NCBI GenBank assembly: GCA_903919065.1
Contig: CAIXHD010000220.1
Span: forward strand, 1-53,630
DNA from: an uncultured Bacteroidota bacterium
GTDB lineage: Bacteria > Bacteroidota > Bacteroidia > Bacteroidales > UBA12481
DNA: 53,630 bases
Direction: 5' to 3'
The notes under the pieces were generated by a model. That model was not told the DNA's origin. It worked only from the letters and a program-made list of their open reading frames with translations, and ran no database searches. The stretch's first letter is position 1. Every line of letters starts with the position of its first letter. Shown here in pieces: positions 31,349 to 40,063 of the stretch. A program made the translations under genes and the position numbers.

Positions 31349-32311
31349 ATGAAAGCAGTAATCAATACAAGATATGGCCCTCCGGAAGTAGTTCACTTGG
31401 CGGAAGTCGGAAAGCCGGTTCCCCGGGACAACGAGGTTCTCATAAAGGTTCATGCAACAACGGTCAACCGGACAGATTGTGGATTCCGAAGTGCTGAGTA
31501 TTTCATCTCCAGATTTTTCAGCGGGCTTATCCGGCCCAAAAACCATATCCTGGGCAACGAGTTTGCAGGGGAAATTGAAGCAATTGGTCAGGCAGTAACC
31601 CTTTTTCGCACAGGAGATAAAGTATTTGGCTATAATGACACCAGCTTTGGTGCCCATGCGGAGTTTATGGTGATGGCCGAAAATGGCCCCATAACAACCA
31701 TGCCGGAGATGATCACTTACGCTGAAGCTGCCCCGGTAACTGAAGGCGGACATTATGCGCTTTGTGACATAAGGGCGGCAAAAATTAAAACCGGCCAGAA
31801 TATTCTGATAAATGGCGCAACCGGTGCAATCGGTTCAGCAGCAGTGCAGATCGTAAAAAGTATGGGTGCCCGGGTTACAGCCGTTTGCAACTCAAAAAAT
31901 ATAGATCTGGTAAAATCAATTGGTGCCGAGGTGGTCATTGATTTCACCAAAGAGGATTTTACCCGGATTGATCAGAAATTCGATGTGATTTTTGATGCTG
32001 TCGGGAAAAGTTCATTTGGTAAATGCAGAAGATTACTCAAAAGGAAGGGTATATATATTTCGACCGAGCTGGGGTATATGTCACAAAATCCTTTCCTGGC
32101 TCTGATAACCCCGCTAATCGGTGGCAGAAGAGTTCTGTTCCCTATCCCGTCAATAAATAAGGCCGATGTAAACTATCTGAAAGGGTTGGTTGAGTCAGGA
32201 CAATACAAGCCGGTCATTGACCGCTACTATACATTGGAACAGATTGTTGACGCTTATCGGTATGTGGAAACCGGTCAGAAAACAGGGAATGTCGTAATAA
32301 ACGTCATTTAG
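31349..32311 (+). CDS. NAD(P)-dependent zinc-less MDR/quinone-oxidoreductase-type alcohol dehydrogenase
   Basis: 'MKAVINTRYGPPEVVHLAEV', 'ILGNEFAGEIEAIG', 'ILINGATGAIGSAAVQIVKSMGARVTAV'. Confidence 0.88.
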   Translation: MKAVINTRYGPPEVVHLAEVGKPVPRDNEVLIKVHATTVNRTDCGFRSAEYFISRFFSGLIRPKNHILGNEFAGEIEAIGQAVTLFRTGDKVFGYNDTSFGAHAEFMVMAENGPITTMPEMITYAEAAPVTEGGHYALCDIRAAKIKTGQNILINGATGAIGSAAVQIVKSMGARVTAVCNSKNIDLVKSIGAEVVIDFTKEDFTRIDQKFDVIFDAVGKSSFGKCRRLLKRKGIYISTELGYMSQNPFLALITPLIGGRRVLFPIPSINKADVNYLKGLVESGQYKPVIDRYYTLEQIVDAYRYVETGQKTGNVVINVI

Positions 32312-32326
32312 ACTAATTAAGGAAGA

Positions 32327-34813
32327 TCAGGAGACTGCAGGAAATTCATCAGGAAAGGCCTTATGCAGAGCTGCATATCCTATCCCCGATACACCTTGAA
32401 ATAACCCGGGATTGAAAATCTCATCGCCAAAACCCTCAGGCAGACTGACCGGGATTTCATTTCCGGCATCACCATCCTTAAGTCCTTTCGTTTTCAAATT
32501 TTCGGACCAATGAGTTATGGAACGCAGGGTCCCATTATTCAGCTCATGAACAAAGGACTCATTCGTTTTTTTAGCCAGTGCCGATAAAAACAGGGAAACA
32601 CCTGCAAGTCCGTCAAAGAGATTGAGCGACATGGGTTGCATACGAAATCTATTAGTACCTGGAATTAGCGCCGGGGAAATCCAGGTGCAACTGCCATCCG
32701 CTGCAAAAATCGCGTTGGAATGCAACGACCTTGCGGCATCCATGGCTACAGCCAGAAGCTCATCAGTGGTGTCAGGAAGGTCCTCATGGTTAACTGCAGG
32801 TTGAATCCTTTGCAGATTAGATCGCACATCGTCACCGATATCCCTTAAAAGAAGTGAGGCACGTATGAATCCTACCTGCATTGCAAGATCCTCCTCACTC
32901 ATCGACCCAATTTTTCGGAGGACCTGATCATAGGCTGACTTTTCAACAAAGCTGGAGCAAACAGTTCCCTGAGAGTCCACAAGATTAATTTGGTCAGATT
33001 TTGCATTAAATATTGGGATGTCCACCTGCTCCATCTGGCTAATTTCCGACTTGCAAATTCCCCAATACGGATCGGGCCCTTCATTGTTTAGAAAGGGGCG
33101 GCAAAGGAGTTCCAGTCGAATGCTTCGCTCCAGCCCCTCCCGCATAAATTCCGGACTCGTAAGATTTCTCCCCATCTGGCCGTAAATCCGGGTCGCCCGA
33201 AAGATGAAGCGCAGTTCTTTTTCTGCAAACAAACAGACAGGAATATCATCGCGGTATTGAATCAACAATTGATACAAAGAGGTAAAACCCGCTATGATCT
33301 CTGCTGTGAATTTAGTCGGGACTTGTTGCTGTTCCTGAAAAACAGGAATATTTTGCTTATCCTTCATCGGCACCCTGACCATTTCCACCCTCATCCTGTC
33401 AGTATTGACAAACGCCCATCGAGGATGCTGGTAAATTGAAACACCCAGTTCATACCCACCGATCCCGCTAATATCGAAAGTTAATCCCTCCTTTCCGGAG
33501 GTCCAGGAAGGCAGAAGCCCGGTGCGAAGGACGGAGGACTCGATCCTGTCGTTTGCAATTAATAAAGCTCCCACCATCCACTGATTGGCCGGCACCTTTA
33601 TTTCATGGTGCATCACCGACTCAAGATCAATCAACATCGGATGGGAACCGGAAGCAATCATGTTTTCCAGGTGAAAATCGTTGCCGTTCAATAGGTAAAT
33701 CAGCCCGATTAATGATCCTATGCGCATATAATAATCAGCAACTTCGCTCTCTGAAAGGCAAGGTGCCTGTGCGACGAAGCCAACCCAGCCATAGGAACCC
33801 TTTTGCAAAACATCCACGGGTTTGAGGTTTGGGGTCAGTCCCTTCTCATTAATCCATTCCAGAAGTTCCGACCAGGCCACCTCCAGCTCAAGATTTTTAG
33901 GTTTGTAAATAAGTTTCAGTCCGGATTCAAAAATCACGAACGACACTCCTTTACCGCCGTTATGCGGGTCGGAGAGCCCACCCCGATATTTAATAATCTT
34001 GCCTGGCAGTATGCCTCCACCGAATTGGGCAGTGATCTCGCTCCTGTCACGGGCTATCCGGACCAGGAAATCATTGGTATTTTTTATCCGGTTACCTGTC
34101 AGGAAGGTGATAGTTTTGGCCAGAACGGCGTACTCTTGAAAGAAACTTTGCCAGCCATTCTCCATTATTTTGTCACAAAAACCAGCATAGAGTCCCCTCT
34201 CGGTTTCAGCCCCTGTGGTAACTGGTTCAAAAAGACGAAAAAGAGAGGTCTGCTGCGTAGCCTTGTAAACCGAAAATTCAAGCAGGAATGTCGGGGAAGT
34301 AAAAGAAGCAAGCAAATTGGCAAATTCCAGGTTCAGCATTCTTTGCGCTTCCAGCGTAAAAAAATCCTCAACTTGTTCTATAGCAGTCTGATCCAGCTTT
34401 GTGTTTGCATAGATGACGATAGGCGTCAGTAAATGAAGAAAAGGTATTTCGCTCTCGTATCCGGCACCGAAAATCTTTTTAATATTGATTGATTGGTCAC
34501 GATAGTCGTATTTGGCAAGAAACGACATTAACTCCTCAAAGGCGAAAATCCAGTCGGGCAGATTATTTTCCCCGCTGATGGTTACGGATCCAAGCAGCCG
34601 TTTCAGGTCAGCATCGGTCAAACCATCCTGAGTCAGCCGTGTTTGAAACCTGCCGGGTTCGTCGGAAGCAACGGCTTTTTGCCAATCGGCGAGCCGTTTC
34701 TCGTACTGTCCGGAACCGGTCTCCTGAAATGAAAACCGTTGGGGTTCCTCTATCCTCTCACGAAGAGATACGGCTTTTGCAGCAATATCAAAATAGTAGG
34801 TCGATACGGACAT
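32327..34813 (-). CDS. lanM: LanM-type lanthipeptide synthetase: complete-looking DUF4135 dehydratase, truncated LanC-like domain
   Basis: 'GGLSDPHNGGKGVSFV', 'KLIYKPKNL', 'NGNDFHLENMIASGSHPMLIDLES' dehydratase motifs; C-terminus 'LFDGLAGVSLFLSALA...PGLFQGVSGIGYAALHKA' keeps only LanC start and end; Zn-ligand motifs absent. Confidence 0.88.
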   Translation of the reverse strand: MSVSTYYFDIAAKAVSLRERIEEPQRFSFQETGSGQYEKRLADWQKAVASDEPGRFQTRLTQDGLTDADLKRLLGSVTISGENNLPDWIFAFEELMSFLAKYDYRDQSINIKKIFGAGYESEIPFLHLLTPIVIYANTKLDQTAIEQVEDFFTLEAQRMLNLEFANLLASFTSPTFLLEFSVYKATQQTSLFRLFEPVTTGAETERGLYAGFCDKIMENGWQSFFQEYAVLAKTITFLTGNRIKNTNDFLVRIARDRSEITAQFGGGILPGKIIKYRGGLSDPHNGGKGVSFVIFESGLKLIYKPKNLELEVAWSELLEWINEKGLTPNLKPVDVLQKGSYGWVGFVAQAPCLSESEVADYYMRIGSLIGLIYLLNGNDFHLENMIASGSHPMLIDLESVMHHEIKVPANQWMVGALLIANDRIESSVLRTGLLPSWTSGKEGLTFDISGIGGYELGVSIYQHPRWAFVNTDRMRVEMVRVPMKDKQNIPVFQEQQQVPTKFTAEIIAGFTSLYQLLIQYRDDIPVCLFAEKELRFIFRATRIYGQMGRNLTSPEFMREGLERSIRLELLCRPFLNNEGPDPYWGICKSEISQMEQVDIPIFNAKSDQINLVDSQGTVCSSFVEKSAYDQVLRKIGSMSEEDLAMQVGFIRASLLLRDIGDDVRSNLQRIQPAVNHEDLPDTTDELLAVAMDAARSLHSNAIFAADGSCTWISPALIPGTNRFRMQPMSLNLFDGLAGVSLFLSALAKKTNESFVHELNNGTLRSITHWSENLKTKGLKDGDAGNEIPVSLPEGFGDEIFNPGLFQGVSGIGYAALHKAFPDEFPAVS

Positions 34814-34819
34814 CCAAGT

Positions 34820-35152
34820 CTACATATAATCATTAAAACCTTGGCTATCTTCGCCAGCAACCTGTGCACCACAGTACATACCACTGGTACCACCAGACAC
34901 AAGTTCCAATTCAGACTCACTTAGTTCCTCGGAATTTCCAATATTGGGTGGTGAAGGTAGGACCAGGTAAATAGTATTAGCATCTTCCTCCAAAATCTTA
35001 ATATCCAAGCTTTCGGGGATCTTCATTTTAAATTCCTCTTCCAGTGTCGCTTTTGGTGATGTCAACAAAGCATTCCTGAACCCTTCATCCTTCATGGCTT
35101 TTTCAATAAGCTGATTCTGAAGTTTAATTCTAAGCGCAAATTGTTCATCCAT
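34820..35152 (-). CDS. NHLP-type leader RiPP precursor (precursor 1)
   Basis: Leader ending 'ELSESELELVSGG', then core TSGMYCGAQVAGEDSQGFNDYM. Confidence 0.88.
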   Translation of the reverse strand: MDEQFALRIKLQNQLIEKAMKDEGFRNALLTSPKATLEEEFKMKIPESLDIKILEEDANTIYLVLPSPPNIGNSEELSESELELVSGGTSGMYCGAQVAGEDSQGFNDYM

Positions 35153-35200
35153 TTTATAAGAAAATAAAGATTTATATCAGGACGATATGGACCACAGAGG

Positions 35201-35575
35201 CTAATTTAATAATTGTAATATCCCTCCCCCACCCTGAGAACGAAGTGTATTCGTCGCAGAATCCGATCCATCCGTGCCAGAAGCCTGTCCACCATCGTAT
35301 ATACCACATGTACCGCCAGACACAAGTTCCAGTTCGGACTCACTTAATTCATCCGAAGTTCCAATATCCAGCGGTGGAGGAAGGATCAGGTAAATAGTAT
35401 TAGCATCTTCCTCCAATATCTTAATATTCAAGCTTTCAGGGATCTTCATTTTAAATACCTCTTCCAGTGTCGATTTTGGTGATGCCACTAAAGCATTCCT
35501 GAACACTTCATCCTTCATTGCCTTTTCAATCAGTTGATTCTGAAGATGGTTCCTTTGTTCAAATTGATCATTCAT
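35201..35575 (-). CDS. NHLP-type leader RiPP precursor (precursor 2)
   Basis: Leader nearly identical to precursor 1, ending 'ELSESELELVSGG'; core TCGIYDGGQASGTDGSDSATNTLRSQGGGGILQLLN. Confidence 0.88.
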   Translation of the reverse strand: MNDQFEQRNHLQNQLIEKAMKDEVFRNALVASPKSTLEEVFKMKIPESLNIKILEEDANTIYLILPPPLDIGTSDELSESELELVSGGTCGIYDGGQASGTDGSDSATNTLRSQGGGGILQLLN

Positions 35576-35600
35576 TTAAAAAAACTAAAAGATTTATGAT

Positions 35601-36629
35601 TTACCTGATGTATGTTCCAAAATAGCCCTTGAGCCCGAGTGGCATTCCTTTTTTATAAACCAGCTTCAAGTGATTGATTCCATTAACATAATTAACTTTA
35701 TACAGATGAGCTACCGTTTTCTTACCACAGTATCCAATTAACCCGATCCGTTTAGACTCAAGCAGGAGGGATTCGGATTCGAGAAAATGGAAATTCTCTT
35801 TCCACCTCGGCTCCCAGTTGGGCTGTTTCAAATTTTTCAGGTATAGTTCCAATCCCAGGTCAGGCAGTATCTCGTTGCCAAGATGGAGGTTTACCACTGC
35901 ATAATCAAACCGGTGTTGGTACTTCGCAATCAGGTTCTCAATAACCCCCTTCTCGCCTGACCAGTTGAGCCGATCCAGGTAGGAGGACAGGTGCTTGGTA
36001 TCTAACCCTGCAATAATCAGGCGGACAGCTTCCGTTTTTCGGGGCAGCATTAATCCGAATTGAAAGACAAATGCCTCCTTGGGCAGTTCCAGGATAGACC
36101 GGTTCATCGTATGGCCCAAATCGTCCGGAAATCTTATTCCAAAAAGAATGAGGTACATTTCGTCTAAAACCCGTTTCATGGACGACCATTGATCGGGTCC
36201 GGTCATTCCTTTCGCATTGCGGATCTGAAAGAAAAGGTTAGGAACCGGATTGTAACCTGGACCGACAAAATCGAACTCCAGCCAGAAAAGGAAAACTTTC
36301 TCTTCCAGAAAGGATCCCGGGTTGGTCCATTCGCTGAACAGGGCAGAGATTTTTTGCCAGGCCGGATCTTCCAGTAAAGAAGGTGAAAGGCTGGAAATCC
36401 TGCTTTTTCCGGCGAGGACAGCAGCACCTTCTGATTTCTCCCTGATCTCCAGAAAGAAATCACAAAATGGCGCCGGATCCCCCAGGCGGGACTCAAAACC
36501 AAAATCGGCAGAAATATCAAATGGAAACAAACCGCATAACTCTTTTAACTCCTTCAGATAGGCGGGAGCCAAAAGGTCAGGAGAGAATTTATCCCCGATA
36601 TCAGAAATGTGATTTGCAAAGGTTAGCAT
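35601..36629 (-). CDS. Uncharacterised protein embedded in RiPP operon
   Basis: Open frame between precursor 3 and precursor 2; ATG at 36629 preferred over GTG at 36650 (overlaps the precursor 3 stop). No family recognised. Confidence 0.75.
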   Translation of the reverse strand: MLTFANHISDIGDKFSPDLLAPAYLKELKELCGLFPFDISADFGFESRLGDPAPFCDFFLEIREKSEGAAVLAGKSRISSLSPSLLEDPAWQKISALFSEWTNPGSFLEEKVFLFWLEFDFVGPGYNPVPNLFFQIRNAKGMTGPDQWSSMKRVLDEMYLILFGIRFPDDLGHTMNRSILELPKEAFVFQFGLMLPRKTEAVRLIIAGLDTKHLSSYLDRLNWSGEKGVIENLIAKYQHRFDYAVVNLHLGNEILPDLGLELYLKNLKQPNWEPRWKENFHFLESESLLLESKRIGLIGYCGKKTVAHLYKVNYVNGINHLKLVYKKGMPLGLKGYFGTYIR

Positions 36630-36640
36630 TCTACAAAAAT

Positions 36641-36961
36641 TTAAAAGCACTCTGCGGAGTAGAACACTTCGCCATAGGAACCATAGGAACCATTGGTACC
36701 ACCGGCAACCGTTTGCAATTCGGCTTCGCTCAGTTCATCAGATTTCTCCAAAATTGTCCGGGGGGGAAGAACCAGATAAATCGTATTGACATCTTCCTCC
36801 AAAACATGGATTTTAAAGTCGTCCGGGATCTTAATTTTGTACTCATCCTCCAGGGTCTCTCTCGGCGATGTTACTAAAGCATTCCTGAAGGCTTCATCCT
36901 TGAGAACCTTTTCAATAAGCTGAACCTGAAGCTTATTACGTTCCGCAACCTGATCAATCAT
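36641..36961 (-). CDS. NHLP-type leader RiPP precursor (precursor 3)
   Basis: Starts MIDQVAERNKLQVQLIEKVLKDEAFRNALVTSP; leader ends 'ELSEAELQTVAGG'; core TNGSYGSYGEVFYSAECF. Confidence 0.88.
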   Translation of the reverse strand: MIDQVAERNKLQVQLIEKVLKDEAFRNALVTSPRETLEDEYKIKIPDDFKIHVLEEDVNTIYLVLPPRTILEKSDELSEAELQTVAGGTNGSYGSYGEVFYSAECF

Positions 36962-37092
36962 TTTTGCAAATATTATATGGGTTAACTTTGCTTTACCTAA
37001 ATATTTCAAATTGCGATAAAGTTGGTGAAAGGAAAGCTAATTTTTGACTAAAATTTCGAACTTTAACGATATTTAAGTTTTAACCACCTACT

Positions 37093-37908
37093 ATGTTTGG
37101 CCGAGAGATATTTCGAAAATCATCCATGGAGAAAATGACCTCTCCGGAAAATCTGGATGAACTTTTACAGGTGAATTCGGTAAAAACCTGGCTGCTCCTG
37201 GCAGCTGTCGCAGTAGTGCTCTCAGGTATGCTCCTTTGGGCTTTCCTGGGCAGCATATCCCAGGAGGTGAAAGGATTCGGGATTGTCAGAATTCAGGAAT
37301 TACCCAGGGTGGTAGTATCGGATGGTTCCGGACAAATTGATTCCGTCCTCTGCAAAACGGGCGACCGGATCATCAAGGGCCAAAGACTGATGACCGTTTT
37401 GTTTTTAGAAGGATCTGCGCGCCACGACATTATTTCCCCCTTCGGTGGTACTGTAACAGGATTGAATGTTAAGGAAGGCACCTTCGTTGAAACAGGCGCA
37501 GAAGTCGTTGAAATAGTCAGAAACCAGGAAACCATCAACGTTCAGCCGGAGGTGATCTTCTTCGTCGAAGGAGCTGAAGTCCCTAAATTAAAAGCAGGAA
37601 TGAAAGCAAGCCTGCTGTTGGGCAAACCTGGTATTCCCGGCAAATACCTTACCGGCAGCATTTCTTTTATAGCCGCCTACCCGGTTTCGCCTGGCACTTT
37701 CAAAAAATATTTTCCTGATGAGGATATTTCTTCCAGATTGAAAGGAAAAGAAGTAAAAGATATTTATGAGATCAGAGCCTCGATTATTCCGGAATTCTCT
37801 ACCCTTTCCGATGTGGACAGAACACTGATCCTGCCCCTGAACGGCCTCTCCTGCAGAGTGTCCGTCGTTGTATCTAAAAACAGCCCCATATCTTATCTCT
37901 TAAACTGA
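37093..37908 (+). CDS. NHLM-type secretion protein (HlyD/membrane-fusion family)
   Basis: Single N-terminal TM segment, lipoyl-like 'SDGSGQIDSVLCKTGDRIIKGQ...SPFGGTVTGLNVKEGTFVETGAEVVEI'; first of the divergent export set. Confidence 0.85.
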   Translation: MFGREIFRKSSMEKMTSPENLDELLQVNSVKTWLLLAAVAVVLSGMLLWAFLGSISQEVKGFGIVRIQELPRVVVSDGSGQIDSVLCKTGDRIIKGQRLMTVLFLEGSARHDIISPFGGTVTGLNVKEGTFVETGAEVVEIVRNQETINVQPEVIFFVEGAEVPKLKAGMKASLLLGKPGIPGKYLTGSISFIAAYPVSPGTFKKYFPDEDISSRLKGKEVKDIYEIRASIIPEFSTLSDVDRTLILPLNGLSCRVSVVVSKNSPISYLLN

Positions 37909-40052
37909 TGAAGCGGGTAAAAACCCCAACAGTGCTGCAGATGGAGGCTCTCGAATGCGGAGCCGCCTCCCTGGGCATTATATTGGCCCATTACGGCAAA
38001 TATGTTCCTTTGGAAAAGCTCCGCGTCGATTGTGGGGTTTCAAGAAACGGCAGTAACGCTTCCAACCTGACAAAAGCCGCCAGAAACTACGGTCTGGTGG
38101 TAAAAGCGTACAAAAAGGAACCGGAGCAATTGAAAACCATGCCAGCCCCCATGATCATTTTCTGGAAATTCTACCATTTTCTTGTGGTTGAGGGCTTCGG
38201 CAAGGATAAGGTCTATCTCAACGACCCGGCAACCGGTCCGCGCACAGTTGACATGAAAACATTCGACAGCTCATTTACGGGTGTAGTTATGACGTTTGAA
38301 CGCGGACCCGACTTTCAGCCCGGAGGCGAAAAACCCAGGTTTTTCCCTATCCTGATGAAGTGGCTCGAAGGATACCGGAACAGCCTCCTGTTTCTTTTCC
38401 TCGCCGGTTTGGCGCTTCTGATTCCCGGTTTGGCAATCCCCGTATTTTCAAAAATATTTGTTGATGAGGTCCTGGTCCGTCAGTCGGGCTCCTGGGTTCC
38501 CGCCCTTCTGATCGGCATTGCACTCACTACATTTTTGAGGGCACTGCTCTCCTGGGTGCAGCAGCGCAGCCTGATACGCATGGAATTGAGCCTTTCACTG
38601 AAGAATTCGTCGAAGTTCCTCTGGCACGTGCTGCACCTGCCCATGTCGTTCCATACCCAGCGCCCGGCTGGTGACATCACCATGCGCATGAATATTAATA
38701 ACCAGGTGGCGATGCTGTTGTCCGGTCAGCTGGGAAATACTTTTCTGAATCTTTTCCTGATCATTTTCTATGCCGGACTGATGTTCTATTATAGTATCCC
38801 GCTCACGCTGGCTGCAATTGCCGTAAGCTTGCTGAACCTGCTGGCCCTGCGTTATATTTCAAGAAAACGGGTGGATGCGAACCAGAAACTTATGCAGGAT
38901 AACGGTCAATTGTTCGGACTCTCTTCAGCTGGCCTGCAAATGATAGAATCACTGAAAGCCACCGCTGCCGAATCCGATTTCTTCGGTAAATGGGCCGGTT
39001 ACCAGACAAAACTCCTGAATATACAGCAGAAACTGGGAGTGCTGACCCAAACACTGCAGGTGATACCCATCTTTTTAACCTCTCTGAGTACCTTGATCAT
39101 CCTGATACTGGGATCGAATTATATCATAGGCGGAGTGATGACAGTGGGGACCTTCGTTGCATTTCAATCGCTGATGGCCAGCTTCAACCAGCCGATCGTA
39201 TCGCTGGTGAACCTGGGCAGCGCATTGCAGGACCTTGAAGGAGGATTGAAACGCATAGAGGATGTATACAATTACCCGGCAACGCTCTCAACACTGGAAA
39301 ATAACAAGTCCGGCCTTAATGGCAAAACAGTCAAACTTCAGGGATACGTTGAGCTGAAGGACATCACGTTTGGTTACAGCCTGCTGGAGCCTCCGCTGAT
39401 CACAAAATTCTCCCTTCATCTAAACCCCGGATCGAGAGTCGCCATCGTGGGCCGCACGGGGTGCGGGAAATCCACTCTTGCGAACCTGGTAAGCGGACTG
39501 TATGAGCCCTGGAGCGGAGAAATACTTATCGATGGTAAAAAGAGGGAGGAGATTTCGCATACCACACTTAACAATTCCATCGCTATGGTTGACCAGAACC
39601 TGTTCCTGTTTGAAGGAACGGTGAAGGAAAACATTAGCTTCTGGGACCAGACGATCCCCGAAAAGGACTTGATTCAGGCTGCCAAAGAGGCCAGTATACA
39701 CGAAGATGTAGCTGCCCGTCCTGGCGCTTATGACAGCCATGTGGAGGAAAACGGAAAAAACTTCAGCGGTGGTCAGCGCCAGAGGATTGAAATAGCACGC
39801 GCCCTGGCTACCAAACCGTCTGTCCTGATACTCGACGAGGCTACCAGTGCTTTGGATGCGCAGACTGAACAGCAGATCGATATCAACATACGGAAAATAG
39901 GATGCACCTGCCTGATCATCGCGCACCGCCTGAGCACCATCAGGGACTGTGATGAGATCATCGTGATGGAGAAGGGGCAAATCATCCAGCGGGGTACCCA
40001 CGAGGAACTTATGAATCAGAAAGGATTATACCTGGAACTAATTAAAGAATAA
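37908..40052 (+). CDS. NHLM-type peptidase C39/ABC transporter
   Basis: C39 domain 'TVLQMEALECGAASLGIILAHYGKYV' (Cys), 'FYHFLVVEGF' (His), 'NDPATGPR'; ABC 'GRTGCGKST', 'FSGGQRQRIEIARAL', 'LILDEATSALD'. Confidence 0.92.
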   Translation: MKRVKTPTVLQMEALECGAASLGIILAHYGKYVPLEKLRVDCGVSRNGSNASNLTKAARNYGLVVKAYKKEPEQLKTMPAPMIIFWKFYHFLVVEGFGKDKVYLNDPATGPRTVDMKTFDSSFTGVVMTFERGPDFQPGGEKPRFFPILMKWLEGYRNSLLFLFLAGLALLIPGLAIPVFSKIFVDEVLVRQSGSWVPALLIGIALTTFLRALLSWVQQRSLIRMELSLSLKNSSKFLWHVLHLPMSFHTQRPAGDITMRMNINNQVAMLLSGQLGNTFLNLFLIIFYAGLMFYYSIPLTLAAIAVSLLNLLALRYISRKRVDANQKLMQDNGQLFGLSSAGLQMIESLKATAAESDFFGKWAGYQTKLLNIQQKLGVLTQTLQVIPIFLTSLSTLIILILGSNYIIGGVMTVGTFVAFQSLMASFNQPIVSLVNLGSALQDLEGGLKRIEDVYNYPATLSTLENNKSGLNGKTVKLQGYVELKDITFGYSLLEPPLITKFSLHLNPGSRVAIVGRTGCGKSTLANLVSGLYEPWSGEILIDGKKREEISHTTLNNSIAMVDQNLFLFEGTVKENISFWDQTIPEKDLIQAAKEASIHEDVAARPGAYDSHVEENGKNFSGGQRQRIEIARALATKPSVLILDEATSALDAQTEQQIDINIRKIGCTCLIIAHRLSTIRDCDEIIVMEKGQIIQRGTHEELMNQKGLYLELIKE

Positions 40053-40063
40053 GCACCGGAACC

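Noticed and set aside
39420-40001. 193-aa antisense ORF opposite the C39/ABC transporter
   Set aside because: Lies opposite the conserved ATPase domain; typical spurious antisense frame.
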